34,105 nt of DNA, taken from the NCBI GenBank assembly GCA_002749285.1, contig PDPR01000003.1, positions 1-34,105 on the forward strand, in the 5' to 3' direction. Positions 26,768 to 34,105 of this stretch are shown here, piece after piece. The position numbers were made by a program, and so were the translations under genes. Under the pieces are notes generated by a model, which saw only the letters and a list, made by a program, of their open reading frames with translations, searched no databases and was not told where the DNA came from. This stretch comes from Maribacter sp. (GTDB taxonomy: Bacteria; Bacteroidota; Bacteroidia; Flavobacteriales; Flavobacteriaceae). How positions within the stretch are numbered: the stretch's first letter is position 1; every line of letters starts with the position of its first letter.

Positions 26768-27948
26768 ACCACCACTTCCTTTAGTTTCCTCCTGTATTCC
26801 CCTATTTCCTCTAGGGCATCCAATTCGGTTAAATCCCCGTTTTTTTCCACCCATTTCCTTAACCTATCCGTACCATTGATGATATCGATGGGCATGTTCG
26901 TGTAATCATATTCGTAAGGAGGCCCCAACCATTTAAAATCCCCATCCATCAAATGGCACAACTCCCCCATAAGCCATTGCCCGACCCGCCATGGCTGAAA
27001 AACCGTTTTATCGGTCACATGGATCTGAAACCCACCACATACGGCATCCGCATGTTTTTGGAATGTAGGCAGGAAGGTTATGGGCCGGATAGCGACCCCC
27101 TTTAGTTTTGTTGCTTTCAAGGCCTGTTTCAAATGTCCTTCATACAAACCAAAGGGTTCTATTCTTGGATGACCGACAATCTCCAGGGGCTGGGTCGTTC
27201 CCCGACCTTCGCTCAACTGGGTTCCCTCGAACAGGACCGCCCCGGGAAATGTCAAGGCACTTTCCTTTCTGGCCAGATTCGGGGATGGCAACAACCATGG
27301 CAATCCGGTATCTTCGAAGAACATGCTACGTTCCCAGTTCCGCATCTTGACCACCCTATACTTTATGGGCTTATCGGCCCAGTACTTTTGATGCATCAGG
27401 CCTACTTCCCCAATGGTCATCCCATGCCTTACCGGAATCGGATGACGCCCAATGAAGGAAGTGAATCCAGGTTCCAGAACATTGCCTTCCAAAGTTATCC
27501 CGTTTAGTGGGTTTGGACGATCTAGTACAATTACCTCGATATCCTTATCCATACACTTCTCCAATAAAAGTGTCAACGAATAGATGTACGTGTACATTCG
27601 ACATCCCACATCCTGAAGGTCTACAAAAAAATGATCTATACCATCTAGCATTCGATCAGTGGGCACCCGTGTTTCAGAATACAGGGAATACACTGGGACT
27701 TTAAAAAAAGGATGTTCAAAGTGGGCCGTTTCGATCATGTTATCCTGGGCATCGGTAGAAAATCCGTGCTGTGGGCCAAAAAGTTTTACGAACCTAGGGC
27801 CAAAAATAGATTTGAACCTTAAGGCTGCATGTACATACCCCCTATCAATAGAGGCATTATTGCAAAGTAGGGCAACATTGCCCTTGAACTCTTTTTGAAG
27901 GTCCGGATCATTCACCAAAACATCCAGACCAGTAGCGGTCTTCTTCAT
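26761..27948 (-). CDS. DUF1343 protein, NamZ-like exo-beta-N-acetylmuramidase family
   Basis: 395 residues from ATG 27948; an ATG at 27972 would add eight hydrophobic residues of uncertain meaning. Family members release N-acetylmuramic acid from peptidoglycan fragments (NamZ). Seen motifs are LFGPQHGFSTDAQDNM, VYSLYSETRVPTDRMLDGID, FVDLQDVGCRMYTY, VLDRPNPLNG and GAVLFEGTQLSEGRGTTQPL, all typical of DUF1343. Most flavobacterial relatives I recall carry a signal peptide; this one begins KKTATGLDVLVNDPDLQKEF without one, so a cytoplasmic role in cell-wall recycling is likely (inference). It is convergent with the frameshifted gene after ftsE. Confidence 0.88.
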   Translation of the reverse strand: MKKTATGLDVLVNDPDLQKEFKGNVALLCNNASIDRGYVHAALRFKSIFGPRFVKLFGPQHGFSTDAQDNMIETAHFEHPFFKVPVYSLYSETRVPTDRMLDGIDHFFVDLQDVGCRMYTYIYSLTLLLEKCMDKDIEVIVLDRPNPLNGITLEGNVLEPGFTSFIGRHPIPVRHGMTIGEVGLMHQKYWADKPIKYRVVKMRNWERSMFFEDTGLPWLLPSPNLARKESALTFPGAVLFEGTQLSEGRGTTQPLEIVGHPRIEPFGLYEGHLKQALKATKLKGVAIRPITFLPTFQKHADAVCGGFQIHVTDKTVFQPWRVGQWLMGELCHLMDGDFKWLGPPYEYDYTNMPIDIINGTDRLRKWVEKNGDLTELDALEEIGEYRRKLKEVVVY

Positions 27949-28091
27949 AAATGCTATAATTGAAATAACCATTCATCACATAAAGCCATACATCGATCGA
28001 TCATATATGACTTTTCAGCTTTGTCCAAAATTACATTGGTATTGAACACAATCAACATTTCCCCTTATAAAATTACAATTAATACCACTAT

Positions 28092-28328
28092 CTATGGAAA
28101 GGATGATCCGTACCCCACTTTGATCAAATGGCCTTGAGGCGATTGCACCATACCTTTATCAAAAAAAAACATCCCGAATGTACCATAACCATAGGCCTTT
28201 GGGCTTCTCCCCCGTACAACAGGAACAAGGGTTCGAATGGTAATCCCACACACTAAAACCAAGATAATGACAAAAGGGGTTACGGTTCCTTTATCATTAT
28301 ATGGATTTTTATAAATACCCCATTCAAA
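28092..28328 (-). pseudogene. Open coding-like frame without a start
   Basis: A 78-codon frame between TGA (28329-28331) and TAG (28092-28094). It holds a hydrophobic stretch TPFVIILVLVCGITIRTLVP and then SPKAYGYGTFGMFFFDKGMV. No ATG occurs in its first half. It may be a membrane-protein fragment; the family is not recognised. Otherwise the 27949-28401 gap shows nothing else. Confidence 0.3.
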
Positions 28329-28401
28329 TCAATTTATGGCAAAGCACTTTTCTTATAGCCGATTCTTTTTATTACTTTGCAGAAGAAACACAAAAAAAGA
28401 G

Positions 28402-29163
28402 ATGGTAGTTCTTGGTATTGATATTGGAGGTTCTGGAATGAAAGGTGCATTGGTGGACTCGCTTACCGGTGAAATGTTGACAAAGCGGCACCGTATCCCC
28501 ACCCCACCCTCGAAAAAACCTATGGAAATGGCCAAGGTGGTCAATGAAATAGTAGCATTTTTCAACCACAAAGGCCCTATAGGTGTTGGTTTCCCAACGA
28601 TTATCAAAAATGGTGTATGCAAATCGCCGTCAAACCTGCACAAGAAATGGCTAGGTGTTAACGTTGAGGAATTGTTCACCGAAACCAGTGGACTTCCGGT
28701 AACGGTCATCAATGATGCCGATGCTGCCGGATATGCGACCATGAACTATGGTGTCGGTAGAGGAAAATCGGGATTGGTGATCATGATAACCATTGGCACT
28801 GGCCTTGGTAGTGGGGCTTTTCTTGATGGGGAACTCATACCCAATTTTGAACTCGGCCAGATACCGTATAAAAAATTTGACAAAATCGAGTCATGGGCTT
28901 CCGCTGCCGCTAAGGAACGTGAAGAACTCAGTTATGGAAAATGGGGGAAACGTTTTAATACCTTTTTGGGACTAGTAGATCTATTAGTCTCACCAGACCT
29001 GATTATTTTAGGTGGGGGCACCTCCAAGAAATTCGATCAATTTAAGCAGTTCATTACTATAAAAACTCCGGTAATCGCTGCCGAACTACGTAATGAGGCG
29101 GGTATTATCGGTGCTGCCGCATCGGCCATGCACCATGCCCCAAAAGACTTTATCAAGGAATAA
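28402..29163 (+). CDS. ppgK: Polyphosphate glucokinase-type ROK kinase
   Basis: 253 residues from ATG 28402; the frame could extend to 28336 but the extra 22 residues show no homology-like features. It phosphorylates glucose using polyphosphate and/or ATP. The ASKHA phosphate motif is GIDIGGSGMKGALVD. VGFPTIIKNGV and the catalytic NDADAAGYA follow, then TIGTGLGSGAFLDGELIPNF with ELGQ, which is the pattern of polyphosphate glucokinases rather than general ROK repressors. No DNA-binding domain is present. It converges with typA across a long palindrome. ATP versus polyphosphate preference cannot be read from the sequence. Confidence 0.88.
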   Translation: MVVLGIDIGGSGMKGALVDSLTGEMLTKRHRIPTPPSKKPMEMAKVVNEIVAFFNHKGPIGVGFPTIIKNGVCKSPSNLHKKWLGVNVEELFTETSGLPVTVINDADAAGYATMNYGVGRGKSGLVIMITIGTGLGSGAFLDGELIPNFELGQIPYKKFDKIESWASAAAKEREELSYGKWGKRFNTFLGLVDLLVSPDLIILGGGTSKKFDQFKQFITIKTPVIAAELRNEAGIIGAAASAMHHAPKDFIKE

Positions 29164-29171
29164 CAACAACA

Positions 29172-29214
29172 TGACCGGTCCTGAATGACCGTAACGGTCA
29201 TTCAGGACCGGTCA
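29172..29214. repeat. Perfect 21-bp-arm palindrome between ppgK and typA
   Basis: TGACCGGTCCTGAATGACCGT (29172-29192) is the exact complement of 29194-29214 around a single A. It lies between convergent stops but has no U-tract on either side, unlike the other terminators in this window. It could be a Rho-independent structure of atypical form, an RNA-stabilising hairpin or a protein-binding site. Confidence 0.85.
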
Positions 29215-29229
29215 ATTCAATACGTATAT

Positions 29230-31026
29230 CTAACTGGTTTTGTTTCGCTTACGATCCACTTCCTTCAAATGTATCTTACGCAATCTCAAGAATTTAGGAG
29301 TTACCTCGACATATTCATCCTTCTGGATATATTCCAAGGCCTCTTCCAACGAAAATTTAATGGCAGGTACGATCTTGGCCTTATCATCGGCTCCCGAAGA
29401 ACGTACGTTAGAAAGTTTTTTGGTCTTGGTAATGTTGATCGTCATATCATCACCCCGTGAATTTTCACCAATAACCTGTCCTTCATAGATATCCTCTCCC
29501 GGATCTACAAAAAACCTACCCCTATCCTGTAATTTATCAATGGAATAAGGAATGGCCTTCCCGGTTTCCATGGAAACCAAAGAACCATTCTGTCGCTGTG
29601 GCACATTGCCTTTCATCGGTTGGTATTCGAAGAACCTATGTGCCATGATAGCCTCACCTGCAGTAGCGGTCAATAATTGGTTACGCAGTCCGATAATACC
29701 CCTTGACGGGATAATGAACTCACAATGCATACGACTACCCCTAGCCTCCATACTGGTCATTTCCCCTTTACGGATGGACACCATTTCAACAGCCTTGCCC
29801 GAGACCTCTTCTGGCAAATCTATCGTCAATCGCTCAATAGGCTCACACTTAACACCATCAATCTCCCTTATGATCACTTGGGGCTGCCCTATCTGTAATT
29901 CATAGCCTTCCCTTCTCATGGTCTCGATCAATACCGAAAGGTGCAATATCCCACGGCCGAATACCATAAATTTATCGGCACTATCAGTGTCTTCCACATG
30001 TAATGCCAAGTTCTTTTCCAATTCCTTTTCAAGACGCTCCTTAATGTGCCTTGAGGTCACGAATTTACCATCCTTTCCGAAAAACGGACTATCATTGATC
30101 GTGAACAGCATACTCATGGTAGGTTCATCTATAGCTATTGTCTTTAGGGCTTCAGGGTTTTCAAGATTGGCAATGGTGTCCCCTATATCAAAACCTTCAA
30201 GGCCTACAATCGCACAGATATCACCGGTCATGACCTCCTTGACCCTTATTCTTCCAAGGCCCTCGAAAGTGTATAGTTCCTTGATCCTTGATCTCACGAT
30301 ACTACCATCACGTTTTATCAAGGATATTTGTTGTCCTTCCTTTAGGCTACCGCGCTGTAACCTACCAATAGCGATCCTCCCCGTAAAGGAAGAGAAATCC
30401 AATGAGGTTATCAGCATTTGGGTATTCCCATCCTTAGGTTCAAATGTTGGTATATGTTCGATCACCATATCCAATAATGGCTCTATGGAATCGGTCTCAT
30501 TTCTCCAATCGTCGCTCATCCAATTGTTCTTGGCAGAGCCATAAACTGTTGGAAAATCCAATTGCCATTCCTCAGCACCCAATTCATACATCAAATCGAA
30601 GACCTTTTCATGTACTTCCTCTGGGGTGCAATTCTCCTTATCTACCTTATTGATCACCACACAAGGTTTTAACCCAAGGTCAATGGCCTTTTGCAATACA
30701 AACCTGGTTTGTGGCATTGGCCCCTCAAAAGCATCTACCAGCAACAGCACACCATCGGCCATATTCAATACCCGCTCAACCTCACCACCAAAATCGGCGT
30801 GACCAGGGGTATCAATGATATTGATCTTGGTATCCTTATAGGTTACCGAAACATTTTTTGAAACAATGGTTATCCCACGTTCACGTTCTAGGTCATTATT
30901 GTCCAAGATCAGGTCACCTGTATCCTGATTGCCCCTAAACAGTTGGCAATAGTGCATGATTTTATCCACCAAAGTGGTCTTACCGTGATCTACGTGTGCG
31001 ATTATCGCAATATTCTTTGTCAACAT
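29230..31026 (-). CDS. typA: Ribosome-associated GTPase TypA/BipA
   Basis: 598-residue translational GTPase that assists ribosome assembly and stress adaptation. G1 is AHVDHGKTT (10-18), the switch I region has RERGIT (49-53), G3 is DTPGHADF (72-79) and G4 is NKVD (126-129). Domains II, III and V follow, then the TypA-specific C-terminus, containing PSRGIIGLRNQLLTATAGEA. Its length and ending are normal. A TATCTTTG box stands 36 bases upstream of the ATG. It is divergent from kdsA. Confidence 0.97.
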   Translation of the reverse strand: MLTKNIAIIAHVDHGKTTLVDKIMHYCQLFRGNQDTGDLILDNNDLERERGITIVSKNVSVTYKDTKINIIDTPGHADFGGEVERVLNMADGVLLLVDAFEGPMPQTRFVLQKAIDLGLKPCVVINKVDKENCTPEEVHEKVFDLMYELGAEEWQLDFPTVYGSAKNNWMSDDWRNETDSIEPLLDMVIEHIPTFEPKDGNTQMLITSLDFSSFTGRIAIGRLQRGSLKEGQQISLIKRDGSIVRSRIKELYTFEGLGRIRVKEVMTGDICAIVGLEGFDIGDTIANLENPEALKTIAIDEPTMSMLFTINDSPFFGKDGKFVTSRHIKERLEKELEKNLALHVEDTDSADKFMVFGRGILHLSVLIETMRREGYELQIGQPQVIIREIDGVKCEPIERLTIDLPEEVSGKAVEMVSIRKGEMTSMEARGSRMHCEFIIPSRGIIGLRNQLLTATAGEAIMAHRFFEYQPMKGNVPQRQNGSLVSMETGKAIPYSIDKLQDRGRFFVDPGEDIYEGQVIGENSRGDDMTINITKTKKLSNVRSSGADDKAKIVPAIKFSLEEALEYIQKDEYVEVTPKFLRLRKIHLKEVDRKRNKTS

Positions 31027-31061
31027 AACTTTTATTTAATAGCCAAGCTATTTTCAGCGGG

Positions 31062-31069
31062 CAAAGATA
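31062..31069 (-). promoter_or_regulatory. Candidate -7 box of typA
   Basis: TATCTTTG on the minus strand, 36 bases before the ATG. No good -33 box. Confidence 0.5.
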
Positions 31070-31164
31070 CTGCTATTTTCCATAGTTATCCATAAAAGGA
31101 CCTTAATTCTTACTTTATTGATTATGAGGGAGTTCAACAAATGTTTTTTAGTACTAAAAACCCG

Positions 31165-31172
31165 TATCTTTG
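31165..31172 (+). promoter_or_regulatory. Candidate -7 box of kdsA
   Basis: TATCTTTG, 20 bases before the kdsA ATG; gives a very short leader. No clear -33 box. Confidence 0.5.
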
Positions 31173-31191
31173 ACCCGATAAGATATAAGCA

Positions 31192-32013
31192 ATGATACTT
31201 GACGCAATTCCACAATTGAAATACACTACGAACAACAATTTTTTTCTACTTGCCGGCCCTTGCGCCATTGAAGGTGAGGATATGGCCTTGCGTATTGCCG
31301 AGAAGATCCTTACGGTAACCGACAAACTGGAAATCCCTTATGTTTTCAAGGGCAGTTTCAAAAAGGCAAACCGCAGTCGTGTGGATTCCTTTACCGGTAT
31401 AGGTGACATAAAGGCATTGAAAATCCTACGTAAGGTTTCGGAAACCTTTAAAGTACCTACAGTAAGTGATATACATGAAGTATCGGATGCCTATATGGCA
31501 GCTGAATACGTTGACATATTACAGATTCCCGCTTTCTTGGTACGTCAGACCGATTTGGTAGTGGCGGCAGCCAAGACAGGTAAGGTGGTAAACCTCAAAA
31601 AAGGACAGTTCATGAGTCCGGAAAGCATGCAACACGCCGTTAGAAAGGTTACTGATTCCGGGAATGGGCAAGTTATGGTTACCGACCGGGGAACCATGTT
31701 CGGGTATCAAGATATGATCGTTGATTTTAGGGGAATCCCCACCATGAAACAATATGCCCCCGTGGTGCTCGATGTAACACACTCCTTACAACAACCCAAC
31801 CAGTCCTCTGGGGTAACAGGGGGAAGACCTGGCATGATAGGGACCATTGCCCGTGCCGGTATCGCCACAGGGGTTGACGGACTCTTTTTGGAAACACATT
31901 TTGACCCTGCCAATGCAAAAAGTGACGGGGCCAATATGCTGCATTTAGACCATCTGGAAAAATTATTGACCAATTTAGTGGCACTTCGGAAGACCGTAAA
32001 TACCCTAAAGTAA
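31192..32013 (+). CDS. kdsA: 2-dehydro-3-deoxyphosphooctonate aldolase (KDO-8-P synthase)
   Basis: 273 residues; condenses arabinose-5-phosphate with phosphoenolpyruvate to make KDO-8-P for lipopolysaccharide inner core. The (beta/alpha)8 barrel starts LLAGPCAIEGED: the Cys in AGPC is the metal-ligand position of metal-dependent KDO-8-P synthases, where non-metal forms have Asn. VFKGSFKKANRSR binds phosphoenolpyruvate. QIPAFLVRQTDL, KKGQFMSP and DRGTMFGYQDMIVDFRGIP follow, then a DVTHSLQQP His and a late FLETHFDPANAKSDGAN Glu/Asp set complete the metal site. The frame is intact. It is adjacent to the sulfatase gene with no obvious functional link. Confidence 0.97.
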   Translation: MILDAIPQLKYTTNNNFFLLAGPCAIEGEDMALRIAEKILTVTDKLEIPYVFKGSFKKANRSRVDSFTGIGDIKALKILRKVSETFKVPTVSDIHEVSDAYMAAEYVDILQIPAFLVRQTDLVVAAAKTGKVVNLKKGQFMSPESMQHAVRKVTDSGNGQVMVTDRGTMFGYQDMIVDFRGIPTMKQYAPVVLDVTHSLQQPNQSSGVTGGRPGMIGTIARAGIATGVDGLFLETHFDPANAKSDGANMLHLDHLEKLLTNLVALRKTVNTLK

Positions 32014-32052
32014 CCCATATTGTGTAATTTGAGGCCATTAACGATGCGATAC

Positions 32053-33663
32053 ATGAAACATACCAGAACTTATTCCATTTTAAGTATTTTCATTTTTCTG
32101 GTAAATGCCTGCGGGGAACCTAAAACAGGAACATCGAAGACAAAAAGACCGAATCTTGTCTTTATCATGTCCGATGACCACGCCTACCAAGCGATAAGTG
32201 CCTATAGCGACCACCTTATACATACACCGAACATCGATCGCATCGCCAATGAGGGAATGCTTTTCAACAATGCCAGTGTCACCAACTCGATCTGTGCCCC
32301 GTCACGCGCTGTTATCCTTACAGGGAAACATTCACATTTGAATGGGAAGATCGACAACCTCTCCCCTTTTGACACCACCAATATCACTTTTCCACAAATC
32401 CTCCAAAATTCCGGTTACCAAACCGCCATGTTCGGGAAACTGCATTTTGGCAATAACCCAAAAGGGTTCGATGAGTTTAAGATACTCCCTGGACAGGGGG
32501 ATTACTACAACCCGAAGTTCATCACCCCAAAAGGGGATACAACGATTACGGGTTATGTCACCGACATCATTACCGACCTAACCTTGGATTGGCTGAAGAA
32601 GCGGAGAAGGCCCGACCAGCCTTTTTTATTGATGTACCTGCACAAAGCCCCCCATAGGTCATGGTTGCCAGCCGAGCGACATTATAAAGAGTACACAAAA
32701 AAGACCTTTCCCCTGCCCAAAACCTTGTTCGATGATTACAAAACACGTGGTGAGGCGGCCAAAACGGCCGAGATGAACATTTTAGACCATATGGTCCTGA
32801 ATTATGACAACAAAGTACTCCCCGGGGTTATTGGGGAATTACAGATTGAAGACCGCAAACTGCACGACCCCTTGAAAAGAATGAACGCCTCCCAAAAATC
32901 GGCCTGGGATGCCATTTACAATCCCATAAACGAGGAGTTCAAAAATGCATATCCAACCATGGGCGATTCTACCCTTATGGTCTGGAAATACCAACGTTAT
33001 ATGCAGGATTATCTGGGGACCATTGCAGCGGTTGACGAAAATGTCGGTCGCTTATTGGATTATCTTGATGATGAGAACCTCTCCGACAACACCGTTGTCG
33101 TATATACTTCCGACCAAGGTTTTTATTTAGGGGAACATGGTTGGTTCGACAAACGTTTTATGTATGAGGAATCATTCAAGACCCCTCTTCTAATCCGATG
33201 GCCAAACAAGATCACCCCAGGCACTACTTCGGAAGAGATGGTACAAAATCTGGATTTCGCACAGACTTTCTTGGAAATCGCAGGTATAATCCCACCCAGT
33301 GATATGCAAGGCAAAAGCCTGGTCCCCTTACTAATGGGACAAAAAGAAAAATGGGATCGTGATGCCGTTTACTACCATTACTACGAATACCCAGCCGAAC
33401 ATGCCGTAAAAAGACATTATGGCATTGCCACAAAAAAGTACAAATTGATCCATTTTTATTACGATGTTGATGAATGGGAGCTGTACGATCGTGAGAAAGA
33501 CCCCAATGAGACCAACAATGTTTACAACAATCCCGAATATGCCAAGATCCAATTGGACATGAAACTGAAATTGGACACCATCCGAAAGAAATACAAGGAT
33601 TCCGATTCCCTTAGCAATGGGTACCTACAACTGTACAAGGACAAAGGATGGATCAAACCGTAA
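32053..33663 (+). CDS. Lipoprotein sulfatase, formylglycine-dependent (type I)
   Basis: 536 residues from ATG 32053; the TTG at 32020 and ATG at 32044 would only lengthen the signal. Lipobox LVNAC (Cys20) suggests envelope anchoring. The alkaline-phosphatase-like fold opens PNLVFIMSDDH (Asp41, Asp42, metal). The key CAPSR motif (Cys81) is the site converted to formylglycine by a maturase, followed by AVILTGKHSHLNG. Later AMFGKLHFG, LMYLHKAPHRSW and TSDQGFYLGEHGWFDKR supply the remaining metal and sulfate ligands. The ending WELYDREKDPNETNN is the usual C-terminal subdomain. Substrate is unknown, perhaps a sulfated marine polysaccharide. It starts 40 bases after kdsA; no maturase is in the window. 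Confidence 0.93.
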   Translation: MKHTRTYSILSIFIFLVNACGEPKTGTSKTKRPNLVFIMSDDHAYQAISAYSDHLIHTPNIDRIANEGMLFNNASVTNSICAPSRAVILTGKHSHLNGKIDNLSPFDTTNITFPQILQNSGYQTAMFGKLHFGNNPKGFDEFKILPGQGDYYNPKFITPKGDTTITGYVTDIITDLTLDWLKKRRRPDQPFLLMYLHKAPHRSWLPAERHYKEYTKKTFPLPKTLFDDYKTRGEAAKTAEMNILDHMVLNYDNKVLPGVIGELQIEDRKLHDPLKRMNASQKSAWDAIYNPINEEFKNAYPTMGDSTLMVWKYQRYMQDYLGTIAAVDENVGRLLDYLDDENLSDNTVVVYTSDQGFYLGEHGWFDKRFMYEESFKTPLLIRWPNKITPGTTSEEMVQNLDFAQTFLEIAGIIPPSDMQGKSLVPLLMGQKEKWDRDAVYYHYYEYPAEHAVKRHYGIATKKYKLIHFYYDVDEWELYDREKDPNETNNVYNNPEYAKIQLDMKLKLDTIRKKYKDSDSLSNGYLQLYKDKGWIKP

Positions 33664-33793
33664 CCGGCAGGGACGGCCATTGAACCAATACGGGAGATTC
33701 TTTTCCCTGAAACCAGGTTGCCCCGTATTGTGCAAACAGGTCGAGAAAGAACCAGGGCCAAATAAAACCTTTGATTACAACCAAACCATCAAT

Positions 33794-33988
33794 ATGCAGA
33801 TTCGATACACCTTACTCCTGCTTTTTTGCTTTTCAATCACAATCCTTCAATCCCAACAACCCGACACTTTTGGGAAAGTAACCCAAGAGGGGATAGCCAT
33901 GGTGACCTATCCAAAAGATTCCCTGGCCAATGCCGTGGTACTTTATAAGTGGGGCGACAATTACTTTGAGGTCATAAGCATTTTATAA
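33794..33988 (+). pseudogene. Truncated DUF3857-type gene, N-terminal piece only
   Basis: 64 residues from ATG 33794: a signal peptide (IRYTLLLLFCFSITILQSQ) and then FGKVTQEGIAMVTYPKDSLA and NAVVLYKWGDNYFEV, which read as the very beginning of Bacteroidota DUF3857/transglutaminase-like proteins. Those are normally several hundred residues. Here the frame ends after a few unrelated residues, and no continuation is seen in the next 117 bases. The 130 bases before it show no other gene. Confidence 0.6.
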
Positions 33989-34021
33989 AAGTAGTAAAGG
34001 AGTGCCATCATTAGTGGGCAT

Positions 34022-34105
34022 TTAAAACCCATTGATTTTCAGCTGTTTATCTTTTGGTTCTTTGATATCTTTGTAACCGTAATCCGTAAGTATCTCTTTT
34101 ACAGG
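34022..34105 (-). CDS. C-terminal end of a gene running off the window
   Basis: Partial: 27 codons plus TAA (34022-34024), reading VKEILTDYGYKDIKEPKDKQ and then LKINGF, enter from the right edge on the minus strand. The composition is coding-like, with a clean stop. The family cannot be named from so little; the body lies outside the window. Confidence 0.5.
   Translation of the reverse strand, partial: PVKEILTDYGYKDIKEPKDKQLKINGF

Overview
This window looks like chromosome from a marine-type Flavobacteriaceae bacterium (phylum Bacteroidota). The evidence is AT-rich intergenic DNA, promoters of the Bacteroidota form (TAnnTTTG -7 box, sometimes with a TTG/TTTG -33 box), a fused SecDF, the gene order asnB-gyrB-DUF6588-mdh-secDF (from memory, a familiar flavobacterial neighbourhood), DUF2911, DUF6588 and DUF3857 proteins, a membrane-anchored TPR-LuxR regulator and a lipoprotein sulfatase. 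No CRISPR array, complete IS element, rRNA or tRNA was seen.

Layout. (1) 1-591 is gene debris: a nested inverted-repeat structure (4-69), a short TPR C-terminal fragment (144-311) and a perfect 26-bp-arm hairpin that terminates secDF. (2) 592-10300 is a housekeeping block mostly on the minus strand: secDF, mdh, a small plus-strand lipoprotein, a DUF6588 outer-membrane protein, gyrB and asnB, each followed by a recognisable terminator. (3) 10572-14959 holds a DUF2911 protein, a lipoprotein amidohydrolase, a small secreted protein, an NYN-LOTUS RNA-processing candidate and a cold-shock protein, with two coding remnants between the last two. (4) 15411-17544 is a graveyard on the minus strand: a lipoprotein gene whose frame is kept but broken by TAG, TAA and TGA, a signal-peptide stub, and an OmpA-family gene with a frameshifted front and a replaced C-terminus. 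Terminators remain at the edge. (5) 17784-26437 is an envelope block: a 1007-residue TPR protein, a plug-less TonB-receptor-like beta-barrel and an OmpA-family protein in tandem, then a TPR-LuxR regulator, with an FtsE-type ATPase gene reading away on the other strand. A frameshifted small secreted-protein gene overlaps the ftsE end. (6) 26761-34105 holds a DUF1343/NamZ-type protein without a signal peptide, a polyphosphate-glucokinase-type ROK kinase, typA/bipA, a metal-type kdsA, a sulfatase, a truncated DUF3857 gene, and the C-terminal end of one more minus-strand gene.

How they fit. secDF, kdsA, ftsE, the NamZ-like protein and the TPR/barrel/OmpA set all bear on the cell envelope. gyrB, typA, csp and mdh are core functions. 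The most promising unexplained unit is the TPR/barrel/OmpA run beside ftsE. The most striking sequence observation is the decaying 15.4-17.5 kb segment. No clear new defence or mobile system was found.
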